Source of the DNA: Prochlorococcus marinus
Lineage (GTDB): Bacteria; Cyanobacteriota; Cyanobacteriia; PCC-6307; Cyanobiaceae
Length of the DNA: 64,000 nucleotides
NCBI RefSeq assembly: GCF_001180245.1
Contig: NZ_CVSV01000109.1
Location: 1 to 64,000, forward strand
Reading direction: 5' to 3'
Shown: positions 19,205 to 28,558 of the stretch, piece after piece
Position numbering within the stretch: the stretch's first letter is position 1
Layout: each line of letters begins with the position of its first letter
Program-made: the position numbers and the translations under genes
The notes under the pieces: model-generated
What the model saw: the letters and a program-made list of their open reading frames with translations, nothing else
The model's database searches: none
Told to the model about the DNA's origin: nothing

Positions 19205-19453
19205 CTACTTAGACTGGAGCTTTTCAATGGCAGTTTGTCTGTCGATACTAGGTACATCACTTAATCCATTAGCATCAAACCAAGGGGCGCTAGCCCAATC
19301 AAATCCTTCGCCAAAAGTATTATCTGGTGCAGTTATATACCAGTGACAAGATGCATCTGGTATGTCGACAGCACATTTTGACCAATCATCTGACCACTGA
19401 GGTACTTGTACCCAAAGTACTGAAGATAGAAGTAGAGATAGAAGATTAATCAT
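19205..19453 (-). CDS. Small secreted protein of unknown function
   Basis: An 82-residue precursor with a hydrophobic N-terminal signal (INLLSLLLSSVLWVQV) and a tryptophan- and aspartate-rich mature part with two cysteines (KCAVDIPDASCHWY) that could form a disulfide. This fits export to the periplasm or thylakoid lumen. I do not recognise the family. It is a lone gene between the repeat-bearing intergenic region and pheT, and its likely promoter region contains inverted repeat copy 3. Confidence 0.65.
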   Translation of the reverse strand: MINLLSLLLSSVLWVQVPQWSDDWSKCAVDIPDASCHWYITAPDNTFGEGFDWASAPWFDANGLSDVPSIDRQTAIEKLQSK

Positions 19454-19500
19454 GAATTTTATCCTACAACATTAATTACTTTTATAGGATTATTATTTAT

Positions 19501-19546
19501 CTTATATGAGAATTACTTATAGACTATTTTATAGTCTCATATGAGA
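19501..19546. repeat. Inverted repeat copy 3, upstream of the small secreted protein gene
   Basis: AGACTAT-TTT-ATAGTCT occupies 19521-19537 with perfect seven-base arms. It is bracketed by CTTATATGAGA at 19501-19511 and the 12-base palindrome TCTCATATGAGA at 19535-19546. The site lies 68-84 bases upstream of the start of the gene on the minus strand (19453) and just after the end of pheT, so it could act as an operator for the former or mark a transcript boundary of the latter. Confidence 0.6.
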
Positions 19547-19558
19547 TTAACAATACGA

Positions 19559-22003
19559 TTAATTCCTCAATTTTGTATTAAAGCATTTTTCAACATTAGA
19601 AATGATGTTTGAATGTGTTGAGGTAATGTCCGAGTCCAGTAATGTTTTATCTTTATCTCTATAAGATAATCTAAATGTATAACTTATATGATCTTCTCCA
19701 AATTTAGTATCTTCAAAAACATCAATTAAATTTACATCCTCTAAGAGATTTTTTCCTGTTTTTCTTATTTGTGATGTTATTTCGCTAATTAAAAATTTCT
19801 TACTGAAAACAAAATTTATATCCCTTTCCATTTTCGGAACAATTGGGTATTGCTTATATATTGGAATCCATTTATTTTTTCTTGTACTAGCTCCCAAGAG
19901 GTTAGAAACATTTATGTTAAATAAATAAACTTTTTTTAATGACTTCTTTTCTAATATTAGTTTGGGATGTATTTCACCAAAATAACCTGCATCTTTTCCT
20001 TCAATGACTAATTTTGCTGTTCTTCCTGGATGAAGAAAATCAATTGAATCAATAGGCTTATCATCAATTTTTATGTTCAAAGACAATAATGCCTCCTTTA
20101 ATTTTCCTCTGGCCTGGAAATAATTAAGATCATTATCCTTACCCGAATTAATCCATTTTCCAAATTTTTTATTTCCATAAATCGCACCATTTAGAACTTC
20201 TTCTTGAATGAACTCAGCTTTCTTTTGAAAAACATTTCCAATTTCAAATATATAACAACTTGCTTGTCCAGCTTTTATATTACGGTTCACTATTTCCAAA
20301 TGTTCTTTCCAGATATTATCTCTAAGACAGCTTGTTTCTAATAACAAAGGATTAGAAATCTTTATAAGTTTTTCATCATCTTCAGGAACAAGAGAGTAGC
20401 TTAGTACCTCGTTAAAACCATTTTCTATAAAACCATTTTTTACTTTTCTCAATGCCAACTGTTCTGAAGACAATTTTCCAGGCTTAATTGGATTAGGAAG
20501 TTTTAAGTCGAATCTGTCATACCCTATTAATCTAGCTATTTCTTCAATTAAATCTATTTCTCTTGTTAAATCATGTGATCTATTTGGAATTACTGCTACA
20601 TCCCAGCCATATTCTTTATTCTTTAAAGTACAACCTATGAGTGTTAATTTATCAACTATTTCATTATCAGATAAATTTCTTTTTTCAAATTGGTCATTAT
20701 TAATTAATGGACCAAGAATTTTATGTATTCTATTTCTCCGTAGTTTAATAAATATATCCTCATTACTAATTAAATTAGAAGTATTGATGATTGGTGAATT
20801 AATAGAAAAATATTCTTCTAAAAGATTAATTGCTCTTGTTACAGCACTTATTGTATTTTTTGATGAAATCCCTTTTTCATACCTGCTGCTAGATTCTGTT
20901 CTTATTCCAACCGCCTTGGAAGATTTTCTTATAGTAACTGGATTAAAAACAGCACCTTCAAGGTAAATAGATGAGGTAGTATTACTTACAGAAGTCTCTA
21001 AACCGCCTATAACCCCTGCAATAGCAACCGGTTTATCACAACAAGTAATAACTGTGATATTGTGATTTAAGTCATATTCTTTACCATCTAAGCAAATAAG
21101 ACTTTCGTTATCCTTGCCTTTTCTTACAGAGAAATCCTCTGGAGAAACTTCCTTACCAATTAAGTTTGACAGTTTATCTTTATCAAACGCATGCAAAGGT
21201 TGACCTTGTTCTAAAAGAATATAATTTGTCAAATCAACTAGAAGATTAATAGATTTTATACCAGATTTTTCTATACGATCTTTTAGCCAATTTGGGGATA
21301 ATTTATCTCCATTTACTCCATCAATGCAGCTAATTGTATAAATACAATTAGATTCTATAGCCTCTGGACAAAGTTTAATTCCCTTAAGTAAATGAATATT
21401 GTATTTGTGGTTTAATTCTGGAAAATTTAAGGTGGATTCTAAAAGGGCAGAAATTTCACGGGCTATCCCAATAACAGACATTCCATCGGGTCTATTAGCT
21501 GTAATGGCTAAATCATATATAAAGTCATTTAATTGAAGCAAGTCAGACCCTGCTGTGCCCAATTCATGTTTTTGGGCCAAATCTTCATCAATGATCTCTA
21601 TCCCTTCGCTGGAGTCCTCTAATCCCATTTCCTGCAGTGAACATATCATTCCCTCACTCATAACACCTCTAATTTCACTTCTTTTAATAGTTAAATCAAC
21701 TGCATTTAATTTCGCGCCGACAGTAGCAACATAAACATAAATATTTGGTTTAATATTTTGCGCACCACAGATAATTTGTAAATTCTTTGAATTACCAATG
21801 TCGACTTGGCAAATTGAAAGTTTGTCAGATCCTTCATGTTTTAAAACAGATAATACCTTACCTAAAACAACACCATTTACATTTTTTGAACAATCTTCTA
21901 ATGATTCAACTTCAAATCCACCAATAGACAATTTCTCAGAGAGATCTTCAGGAGTAGAAGTAATTTCTACTAAATTTTTCAACCAATTTTGAGAAACTTT
22001 CAT
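19559..22003 (-). CDS. pheT: Phenylalanyl-tRNA synthetase beta subunit
   Basis: The large subunit of the alpha2-beta2 synthetase charging tRNA-Phe. The 814 residues contain the N-terminal tRNA-binding EMAP-like domain (VVLGKVLSVLKHEGSDKLSICQVDIG), the B3/B4 editing region (RPDGMSVIGIAREISAL; GQPLHAFDKDKL), the B5 domain (IPNRSHDLTREIDLIEEIARLIGYD) and the C-terminal anticodon-binding FDX-ACB domain (YPIVPKMERDINFVF). Length and order are normal. The alpha subunit gene pheS is not in this window. It is divergent from rpmG with about 100 bases between starts. Confidence 0.96.
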   Translation of the reverse strand: MKVSQNWLKNLVEITSTPEDLSEKLSIGGFEVESLEDCSKNVNGVVLGKVLSVLKHEGSDKLSICQVDIGNSKNLQIICGAQNIKPNIYVYVATVGAKLNAVDLTIKRSEIRGVMSEGMICSLQEMGLEDSSEGIEIIDEDLAQKHELGTAGSDLLQLNDFIYDLAITANRPDGMSVIGIAREISALLESTLNFPELNHKYNIHLLKGIKLCPEAIESNCIYTISCIDGVNGDKLSPNWLKDRIEKSGIKSINLLVDLTNYILLEQGQPLHAFDKDKLSNLIGKEVSPEDFSVRKGKDNESLICLDGKEYDLNHNITVITCCDKPVAIAGVIGGLETSVSNTTSSIYLEGAVFNPVTIRKSSKAVGIRTESSSRYEKGISSKNTISAVTRAINLLEEYFSINSPIINTSNLISNEDIFIKLRRNRIHKILGPLINNDQFEKRNLSDNEIVDKLTLIGCTLKNKEYGWDVAVIPNRSHDLTREIDLIEEIARLIGYDRFDLKLPNPIKPGKLSSEQLALRKVKNGFIENGFNEVLSYSLVPEDDEKLIKISNPLLLETSCLRDNIWKEHLEIVNRNIKAGQASCYIFEIGNVFQKKAEFIQEEVLNGAIYGNKKFGKWINSGKDNDLNYFQARGKLKEALLSLNIKIDDKPIDSIDFLHPGRTAKLVIEGKDAGYFGEIHPKLILEKKSLKKVYLFNINVSNLLGASTRKNKWIPIYKQYPIVPKMERDINFVFSKKFLISEITSQIRKTGKNLLEDVNLIDVFEDTKFGEDHISYTFRLSYRDKDKTLLDSDITSTHSNIISNVEKCFNTKLRN

Positions 22004-22104
22004 ATATATTTTTTAATCAATGATGATAAAAGAAATGAGTATATCTTCAAAAAAGTTTGTTGAAGATGTACAATAGAAAATTATACAATAAAGTATTAAT
22101 TAAA

Positions 22105-22299
22105 ATGGCAAAAAAAGGGACAAGAGTTGTGGTGACCCTGGAATGTACTGAAGCTAGGACAAGCACAGATCCCAAGAGATCAAATGGTGTCTCAAGATAT
22201 ACTACTGAAAAGAATCGTAGAAATACAACTGAAAGATTAGAACTAAAAAAGTTTAATCCGCATTTAAACAGAATGACAATTCACAAAGAAATTAAGTAA
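22105..22299 (+). CDS. rpmG: 50S ribosomal protein L33
   Basis: The open frame extends upstream to 22057, but the family start is the ATG at 22105, giving a 64-residue protein beginning [19 protein letters not shown]. The sequence then shows [37 protein letters not shown] L33 features. The usual zinc-ribbon cysteines are largely absent; only one Cys is seen, typical of the zinc-free form. rpsR follows 17 bases later, forming a ribosomal pair conserved in cyanobacteria and plastids. Confidence 0.95.
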   Translation: MAKKGTRVVVTLECTEARTSTDPKRSNGVSRYTTEKNRRNTTERLELKKFNPHLNRMTIHKEIK

Positions 22300-22316
22300 T
22301 CAAATCAAATTAAATC

Positions 22317-22538
22317 ATGCCTAATTCAATTTTTAAAAAACAATTATCACCTATCAAACCGGGAGATCCTATTGACTACAAGGATGTAGAACTACTAAAA
22401 AAGTTCATAACTGAGAGGGGCAAAATCCTACCAAGAAGAATGACAGGTTTAACCTCTAAGCAACAAAGAGATCTCACATTAGCTGTTAAGAGAGCCAGAA
22501 TTGTAGCTCTTTTACCCTTCGTAAATCCTGAAGGATAA
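22317..22538 (+). CDS. rpsR: 30S ribosomal protein S18
   Basis: A 73-residue small-subunit protein that binds with S6 to the platform. Family marks are [49 protein letters not shown] near the C-terminus. Length is normal. It is preceded by rpmG and followed 45 bases later by the RNB ribonuclease, an arrangement that suggests one operon with the downstream RNA-degrading enzyme. Confidence 0.97.
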   Translation: MPNSIFKKQLSPIKPGDPIDYKDVELLKKFITERGKILPRRMTGLTSKQQRDLTLAVKRARIVALLPFVNPEG

Positions 22539-22583
22539 TTTCATATTGAATATAGTTGGCACTATAATTAATATCTCAAATAT

Positions 22584-23768
22584 TTGAAAGATTTAACTGA
22601 TTTAAAAACATATATTATTGACTCTGATGATCCACACGAGGTAGATGACGCTATTTCATTAGAAATAAAAGAAGGAAATAAAAAAAAATTATGGATACAT
22701 ATTAGTAATCCATGCAAACTCTTTTTGCATGACTCTAATGTTGATTTAAATGCAAGAAAGAGAAATAGCAGTTTATATTTAATTGATCAATATGTCCCAA
22801 TGCTTCCTAAGGATATTCTTGAAAAGGCAAATCTAGCTCAAAATAAAGTTTCAGAAACTATTAGTGCAGCAATAGAATTCAATGACGATGGATCAATAAA
22901 TAAATATGAAATAACTGAAGCAATAATAAAACCAAAATATCAATTAACATATGAAGATGCAAATGAAATATTAGAAATAGAACCCAAAGAAGAAATAGAA
23001 TTAATTGAAATTAAAAAATTAGTAGAAAAAAGTATTACATTCAGAAAGAAACAAGGAGCAATTATTTTTGAAAGTCCTAATAATAAAATTAAATTATATG
23101 AAGATAAGATTTTATTAATTAAATTAGAGAAAACAATATCACAAATTATAGTTGCAGAATCAATGATATTAATGGGTTATGTAACAAGTTTATTTATAGA
23201 TAAATATGATTTAGCGGCTGCATTTAGGATTCAAAAAATAAACTGCAATCCATCTGAAATACTCAATAGATACAATGATAGTGATATTAAATATATAATA
23301 TTAAAACAATATATGGGAAGAAGTTACATAACTACTAAGCCAGGATTCCATGAATCACTAGGCCTAAAAATGTATGTACAATGTACATCACCATTAAGGA
23401 GATATCTTGATTTAATTATACAAAGGCAAGTCTATAATAAAATTAATAATTACGAAATTCTAAGTAAAGATTCAGTCTCTAAGATTATTGATTATTCAAA
23501 AAATAGACAATCAGAGAATAACAATATATTTAAAAATGATAAATTTAAATATTTAAAATTATTTTTTAAAAATGAAAAGAAACCTTTTTATAAAATAATA
23601 TTCGTTAAGTGGATTAATCATAAAAAAAATATTGCTTTGGTTTATTTTCCTGATTATTCACTAGAAATACTTATAACTCTTTTTGTATCAATAGAAATAT
23701 ATAGTAATAAAATATATAAAGTTAAATATATTATAAGTGATAATAATCTTTTAGAATTTATTTATTAA
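22584..23768 (+). CDS. Minimal RNB-domain exoribonuclease (RNase II family)
   Basis: A 394-residue protein from a TTG start containing essentially only the RNB catalytic domain; the cold-shock and S1 domains of RNase II/R are missing. The active-site segment IIDSDDPHEVDDAIS keeps the metal-binding aspartates (D13, D21, D22), with E19 where E. coli RNase II has Asp207. WIHISNPCKLF follows as expected, and the C-terminal catalytic/anchor motif CTSPLRRYLDLIIQRQ is intact. It is predicted to degrade RNA 3'-5' hydrolytically. It sits behind rpmG-rpsR. A second RNB homologue, degenerate in the active site, is at 38403. Confidence 0.85.
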   Translation: MKDLTDLKTYIIDSDDPHEVDDAISLEIKEGNKKKLWIHISNPCKLFLHDSNVDLNARKRNSSLYLIDQYVPMLPKDILEKANLAQNKVSETISAAIEFNDDGSINKYEITEAIIKPKYQLTYEDANEILEIEPKEEIELIEIKKLVEKSITFRKKQGAIIFESPNNKIKLYEDKILLIKLEKTISQIIVAESMILMGYVTSLFIDKYDLAAAFRIQKINCNPSEILNRYNDSDIKYIILKQYMGRSYITTKPGFHESLGLKMYVQCTSPLRRYLDLIIQRQVYNKINNYEILSKDSVSKIIDYSKNRQSENNNIFKNDKFKYLKLFFKNEKKPFYKIIFVKWINHKKNIALVYFPDYSLEILITLFVSIEIYSNKIYKVKYIISDNNLLEFIY

Positions 23769-23836
23769 TAAGATAATAAATACAATGGGTTGTTATTAGT
23801 TTAAAAAATATCTGTTAGTATTAAAAAAAAAGCTTT

Positions 23837-25381
23837 ATGACTTTTGTCATTACTACACCTTTATACTATGTTAATGATAAACCTCATCTAGGAAGTGTAT
23901 ATACAACAATAATTTGTGACTCAATAGCTAGGTATAAAAGGCTTGCAGGTGAAGATGTTATTTTCATCACAGGTGTTGATGAACATGGCTTGAAAATACA
24001 AAGAACAGCTAATGAAAAAGGTATTGAACCAGAATCACATTGTAATGAAATCTCAGAAGTCTTTAATAATAATTGGAAAGATTGGAATATATCCTTTGAC
24101 AAATTTATAAGAACAAGCTCAAAAAATCATGAATTTGTTGTTAATGAATTCTATGAAAGAGTAAAAGCATCAGATGATATCTACATGGGAGTTCAAAAAG
24201 GTTGGTATTGTGTAGGTTGTGAAGAATTTAAAGATAATCCAGAAAACTCATCAACATACAAGTGTCCAATACATCAAAAAAATCTAGAATGGAAAAATGA
24301 AGAGAATCTCTTTTTTAGGCTTTCAAAATATCAAAAAGAAATCGAGAAAATAATCAACGAACCTTCTTTTATAGAGCCAATAGAAAGAAAGAATGAAATT
24401 ATAAATTTTGTTTCTAGAGGTTTAAAGGATTTTTCAATTTCAAGAACAAATGTTACATGGGGAATTCCAGTCCCTGGTTACGATAACCATACATTTTATG
24501 TCTGGTTTGATGCTTTACTTGGATATGTAAGTGCCATTAGTTTTGATGCGGCAGAACATTCATTGGAACAATCAATTAATGGAGGATGGCCAGCTGATGT
24601 TCATTTAATTGGTAAGGATATTCTTAGATTCCATGCTGTATATTGGCCTGCAATGCTCATTTCTGCCAAAATGAAAGTTCCTAAAAAGGTTTTTGGGCAC
24701 GGATTTCTTACAAGAGAGGGGCAAAAAATGGGTAAAAGCTTAGGAAATGTACTCGACCCTGATTTGTTGCTTACGAAATATGGAAATGATCCTGTAAGGT
24801 GGTACCTCATTAAAGACATATCGCTAGGAAATGATGGAGATTTTCAAGATAAAAGATTTGTTGACATCATCAATAATGACTTAGCTAATACAATTGGAAA
24901 TTTATTAAATAGAACATCATCCATGTCTAGAAAATGGTTTGATAATAAAGTTCCAAATAATGAAAAAATTTTAAGTGAAAATAAATTAGAGAATTTTGCC
25001 AAAATCGCAGTTGAAAACTATATTTATAACTTTGATAACTACAAATTAGATTTAGCAGCTAATGAAGTACTTAACCTAGCAATTAATACAAATTTGTATT
25101 TGAATAATAATCAGCCATGGCTGCTAATAAAAGAGAAAGATAATCTACCTCTAGTTAAAACAATTATTTATAACGTTTTAGAAAGTACCCGAATAATAGG
25201 ATTATTATTACTACCTTTATTGCCCGAATTATCTACAAAAATTAATGAACAACTTGGCTCTTCATACAGAGAGGAAATTCCGTGGAAAAATCAATTAATT
25301 TGGGGATTATTAGTTAGCAACTCAAGTCTTCCTAAACCCACTCCAATCATAAATAAACTCGAGTATGAGCACAAATTATAG
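23837..25381 (+). CDS. metG: Methionyl-tRNA synthetase
   Basis: Class I synthetase charging initiator and elongator tRNA-Met. The 514 residues show the HIGH-type motif PHLGSVYTT, the connective peptide with zinc-type cysteines (CVGCEEF and KCPIHQ), WFDALLGYVSA, and the KMSKS-type motif GQKMGKSLGN. The C-terminal tRNA-binding dimerisation domain seen in some bacteria is missing, as in many short MetG proteins. Its 3' end overlaps the LptC-like gene by 17 bases. The window also holds a CAT-anticodon tRNA (28120) and fmt (45822). Confidence 0.96.
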   Translation: MTFVITTPLYYVNDKPHLGSVYTTIICDSIARYKRLAGEDVIFITGVDEHGLKIQRTANEKGIEPESHCNEISEVFNNNWKDWNISFDKFIRTSSKNHEFVVNEFYERVKASDDIYMGVQKGWYCVGCEEFKDNPENSSTYKCPIHQKNLEWKNEENLFFRLSKYQKEIEKIINEPSFIEPIERKNEIINFVSRGLKDFSISRTNVTWGIPVPGYDNHTFYVWFDALLGYVSAISFDAAEHSLEQSINGGWPADVHLIGKDILRFHAVYWPAMLISAKMKVPKKVFGHGFLTREGQKMGKSLGNVLDPDLLLTKYGNDPVRWYLIKDISLGNDGDFQDKRFVDIINNDLANTIGNLLNRTSSMSRKWFDNKVPNNEKILSENKLENFAKIAVENYIYNFDNYKLDLAANEVLNLAINTNLYLNNNQPWLLIKEKDNLPLVKTIIYNVLESTRIIGLLLLPLLPELSTKINEQLGSSYREEIPWKNQLIWGLLVSNSSLPKPTPIINKLEYEHKL

Positions 25382-25988
25382 ATTAATAATTTTCCTTCCA
25401 TTATTTGTGCTTGGTTGCGCCCCAAATGTAATTGATAAAAATAAAGTTATACAAAAAATAGACAATTTAGATATGACTATCTTCTCTAAAAGTGGAGATA
25501 AAATATATTCTATTACCAGTCCAAATTCAAGTTATGACAATATTGAATTAAAATTTGAATTAAAAAAACCTATTATTAATATTCTTAATGGTAAAGAAAC
25601 TAAATATATTATTAGTTCAGAAGAATCTACATTATCAGACAACAATAAACTCTTGAAATTGAAAGGGAATGTTAAATTAAAAACATTAAAAAAGAATGAG
25701 GATATTTTAAATGCTGATAATTTTATTTGGAATATAGAAAATACTAACTATCTATTAGAGGGAAATATAAGATTTGAGAATCAAAATATCATCTTAAATT
25801 CAGGAAAAGCCATATTGGGTTCAGATAACATAATTGAATTTTTCAATCCAGTAAAATATATAATTAAAGATGAAAATAAGGAAAATAAATATGAAATAAA
25901 CTCAGAAAATGCTTTCTATAATTTAAATACTGAATCAGTAAGCTTTGAAGCAAAAGATAAAAGAGTTAAATCAATAATATATTTTTAA
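25365..25988 (+). CDS. lptC: LptC-like lipoprotein (LPS export)
   Basis: A 207-residue precursor with a lipoprotein signal: RLIIFLPLFVLGC with the lipidated cysteine at position 18. The mature part is made of beta-strand repeats (FSKSGDKIYSITSPNSSY; KLKGNVKLKTLKKNEDILNADNF; YLLEGNIRF), the pattern of the OstA-like LptC/LptA beta-jellyroll that bridges inner and outer membranes during lipopolysaccharide transport. E. coli LptC has a membrane anchor instead of a lipid anchor. The start lies inside metG; the 3' end overlaps the convergent CCB gene by four bases. Confidence 0.75.
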   Translation: MSTNYRLIIFLPLFVLGCAPNVIDKNKVIQKIDNLDMTIFSKSGDKIYSITSPNSSYDNIELKFELKKPIINILNGKETKYIISSEESTLSDNNKLLKLKGNVKLKTLKKNEDILNADNFIWNIENTNYLLEGNIRFENQNIILNSGKAILGSDNIIEFFNPVKYIIKDENKENKYEINSENAFYNLNTESVSFEAKDKRVKSIIYF

Positions 25989-26611
25989 ATTTTATTTTTT
26001 GAGAAAATATTATTAATTTTTTTGGACCAGTTATTAATCCATTTTTCATCAGACTTCGTAAAACACTTAGTACTCCAGCCTCCAATCAATATGAAAGCCT
26101 TATTATTTATAGGTACAACTAAAATAGATGGAATTTCAGCACAAAAATTATAAAATTCATCTCTTCCAGGATAAAATTTAGTGTTTGCCAATGATATTAA
26201 TTTCATATCTTTAATAGATCTCAGACAAGTATCCCCAGGTTTAAAATCATTACTTGAAGTAATACCCCTCTTCAAAATATTAACGCCATCATTGTGGATA
26301 AGTATTGCTGCTGCTGCTGTAGAAGTTAATATCGCTTCAGAACCCCATGCAAGTTCTTCAATAACTTCATCCGGCATGTTTCTATCGAAGAGAAACTTAT
26401 TTTCTCCTTTTAAAAGAGCTTTCTCACCAGCTATGGATTGGAATTGTTTAAATAAAAAACCTATCAAAATAATAATTAACGAAGCTATTGCAGCTAACAC
26501 TTGTGCTCTTTCAAGCTCAGGAGTGATTGTTTCTATTGAAATGAAATTTGCTATCTGAAAAATAAAGAGTATTACACCGACTGATATTAGTGATTTCCCA
26601 TTGAATCCCAT
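25985..26611 (-). CDS. CCB2/CCB4-type cytochrome b6f heme assembly factor
   Basis: A 208-residue membrane protein resembling the 'cofactor assembly of complex C subunit B' family (CCB2/CCB4), needed to attach the unusual c' heme to cytochrome b6. Two N-terminal helices (GVILFIFQIANFISI and AAIASLIIILIGFLF) are joined by a short loop, followed by GEKALLKGENKFLFDRNMPDEVIEELAWGSEAILTSTAAA, the best conserved part, and a soluble C-terminal domain with repeated tryptophans. Assignment is from recall of the family; the exact paralogue is unsure. It converges on the LptC gene. Confidence 0.7.
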   Translation of the reverse strand: MGFNGKSLISVGVILFIFQIANFISIETITPELERAQVLAAIASLIIILIGFLFKQFQSIAGEKALLKGENKFLFDRNMPDEVIEELAWGSEAILTSTAAAAILIHNDGVNILKRGITSSNDFKPGDTCLRSIKDMKLISLANTKFYPGRDEFYNFCAEIPSILVVPINNKAFILIGGWSTKCFTKSDEKWINNWSKKINNIFSKNKI

Positions 26612-26722
26612 ATTTTAAATATTTTATTTCTAATTAAATTATGCAAATTTTATATTGTTTAGTACATTTAGAATTACTCAAACATATGGTTTTTAATATA
26701 TAATTAACCAAAACCTTTCAAA

Positions 26723-27034
26723 ATGAACCTAAACATCAATAAATATATACTTTCCCTTATCTTTACTGGCTTTATTTTTATTCTTACCCCTTTGACTACA
26801 TACGCAAATGAAATTAATAGTATAAATAAATATTTTGGTATTACTCAACAGAAGACTGTTATTAATTACGAAAAAAGTCAGCCCTCATCTATCGACAACC
26901 CTGTAGTGGATCCAAATTTTAACACTATGAGATCAAAAGATACTGAGAGTTCAACTGCTACTTATATAGTTATAGGTTTGTTAATTGCTGCCACAATTAT
27001 TCCTTTAGCAACATGGTGGTATTTCTCTAAATAA
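26723..27034 (+). CDS. Small exported membrane-anchored protein, unknown
   Basis: A 103-residue product with an N-terminal hydrophobic signal ending near TYANE (a plausible cleavage site after Ala 28) and a C-terminal membrane helix (ATYIVIGLLIAATIIPLATWWYF). The soluble middle part is short, polar and probably disordered. The layout suggests a single-pass protein with its N-terminal domain in the periplasm or lumen. No family was recognised. It ends ten bases before cobU and may be co-transcribed with it. Confidence 0.65.
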   Translation: MNLNINKYILSLIFTGFIFILTPLTTYANEINSINKYFGITQQKTVINYEKSQPSSIDNPVVDPNFNTMRSKDTESSTATYIVIGLLIAATIIPLATWWYFSK

Positions 27035-27044
27035 TAGAGAATTT

Positions 27045-27605
27045 ATGAATGCCAAGAATTTAAGCATTAGTGAATATTCATCTTATATAGTCTTTATTAC
27101 AGGGGGGACAAAGAGTGGTAAAAGTGAATTCGCGGAGCATCTTGCAAAGGAGGTAAGAAAATTGTCATATGTTGCCTTATCTGAAAACAATTTGGATGAT
27201 AAAGAATGGCAAGATAAAATTAATTTACATCGAAAAAGAAGGCCAAAAGATTGGAAATTAATAGAAACGACAGATCTATTAAATACATTAAGGGAAGAAG
27301 AAGGTCCATTATTAATAGATTCTATTGGCGGATTCGTTATGAAAAGTATTGACAAGGAACAAAATGAATGGGCAACAAAAATGAATTCACTTATAAGTCT
27401 CTTAATGAAAAGAAAATGCATAACAATTATTGTTGGAGAGCAAGTAGGTTGGAGTTTGGTCTCTGAATATAAAATTGGTAATACATATATTGAAAGAATC
27501 GGCGAACTTCAAAAGAGAATAACCAAAATATCGAAAGATAATTGGCTGGCCATAAACGGCAAAGCAATCAAAATAGATGAAATAAGTATTGAAATACCTA
27601 CTTAA
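27045..27605 (+). CDS. cobU: Adenosylcobinamide kinase / GTP:cobinamide-P guanylyltransferase
   Basis: Bifunctional enzyme that phosphorylates adenosylcobinamide and guanylylates the product during nucleotide-loop assembly of cobamides. The P-loop GGTKSGKS is at residues 20-27. LHRKRRPKDWKLIE contains the histidine expected to carry the GMP intermediate, and LLIDSIGGFV is the Walker B region. A length of 186 is normal. With cobN (7544) and metH (12287) it supports an active cobamide pathway. The TTG start of trmL lies two bases after its stop. Confidence 0.92.
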   Translation: MNAKNLSISEYSSYIVFITGGTKSGKSEFAEHLAKEVRKLSYVALSENNLDDKEWQDKINLHRKRRPKDWKLIETTDLLNTLREEEGPLLIDSIGGFVMKSIDKEQNEWATKMNSLISLLMKRKCITIIVGEQVGWSLVSEYKIGNTYIERIGELQKRITKISKDNWLAINGKAIKIDEISIEIPT

Positions 27606-27607
27606 AA

Positions 27608-28090
27608 TTGGAAGTCGCTCTTTTTGAACCTAGAATCCCACAAAATACTGGTAATATTGCCAGATCATGTGCTGCATTTAATATACCTTTAAATCTTATA
27701 GAGCCCTTGGGTTTTAAGATAGAAGATAAATATTTAAAAAGAGCAGGATTAGACTATTGGCCTCTAGTTACTGTTAATCAGTATGAGAATTTTGAAAAAT
27801 TTTTAGCGTCAAAATCAACAAAAAGAATAATTTCTTTTAGTAAAAAAAATGGATTATATTTGAAGGATTTTAAATTTAAGCAAGATGATATTTTGCTATT
27901 TGGGAGAGAAGATTCAGGATTACCCGATTCCATAATTGATAAAAGCGATTTTTTAATATCAATATTTATGCCGAATATACAGACTGGAAACAATGATCAA
28001 AAAGGTGTTAGAAGTCTTAATCTTTCTGTAGCATGTGGAATTGGTATATATGAGGCCCACAAACAAATAAATTTTCAAAATGGTAATTAA
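27608..28090 (+). CDS. trmL: tRNA (cytidine/uridine-34-2'-O)-methyltransferase
   Basis: A SPOUT-fold methyltransferase that modifies the ribose of the wobble base in certain tRNA-Leu species. The 160-residue product has the three SPOUT motifs: PRIPQNTGNIARSCAAF near the N-terminus, LLFGREDSGLP in the middle and RSLNLSVACGIGIYE at the C-terminal knot. Between the last two lies the TrmL-type IFMPNIQTGNNDQKG, longer than the usual P.....RSLN spacing. The start is TTG at 27608. A tRNA gene follows 29 bases downstream. Confidence 0.9.
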   Translation: MEVALFEPRIPQNTGNIARSCAAFNIPLNLIEPLGFKIEDKYLKRAGLDYWPLVTVNQYENFEKFLASKSTKRIISFSKKNGLYLKDFKFKQDDILLFGREDSGLPDSIIDKSDFLISIFMPNIQTGNNDQKGVRSLNLSVACGIGIYEAHKQINFQNGN

Positions 28091-28119
28091 GTACAACCAA
28101 TGCCTTACAATATTCCCAT

Positions 28120-28193
<74 letters not shown>

Positions 28194-28259
28194 TTTTCAA
28201 TACTTTTCAATTGAAGATCATAGGTGAAATTTTAATTTAATTAAACTTTTAAAGAAATA

Positions 28260-28547
28260 ATGTTTAATTCACTCGGCACAGTCTTAGATCCAAAAAAATC
28301 TAAAGCAAAATATCCAGAAGCAAGAGTTATAGTTCTTGATGACAATTTTAATACTTTTCAGCATGTCGCAAATTGTCTTCTAACAATAATACCAAGCATT
28401 AGTGAACAAAGAGCATGGGATCTAACCATCAAAGTTGACAAGACAGGATCTGCAGAGGTGTGGAGAGGTAATCTTGAACAGGCAGAGCTATATCATGAGC
28501 AACTAATCAGCAAAGGATTAACAATGGCTCCAATTGAGAAAACATAA
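28260..28547 (+). CDS. clpS: ATP-dependent Clp protease adaptor ClpS
   Basis: Adaptor that delivers N-degron substrates to the ClpC/ClpP protease. The 95-residue product has the ClpS core, VIVLDDNFNTFQHVANCLLTIIP, in which the DDxxxTF pocket recognises substrate N-termini, followed by A-x-x-L-T-I-K-V-D and the C-terminal AELYHEQLISKGL. The length is usual for the cyanobacterial form. It is followed 12 bases later by the DUF1651 gene, probably on the same transcript. Confidence 0.93.
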   Translation: MFNSLGTVLDPKKSKAKYPEARVIVLDDNFNTFQHVANCLLTIIPSISEQRAWDLTIKVDKTGSAEVWRGNLEQAELYHEQLISKGLTMAPIEKT

Positions 28548-28558
28548 AATAAGTAAGA

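Noticed and set aside
19185..19205. Hairpin GTACTG/CAGTAC after the small secreted-protein gene, as a terminator
   Set aside because: Six-base stem with a nine-base loop, but no T-run follows on the strand of the gene; left as an unexplained hairpin only.
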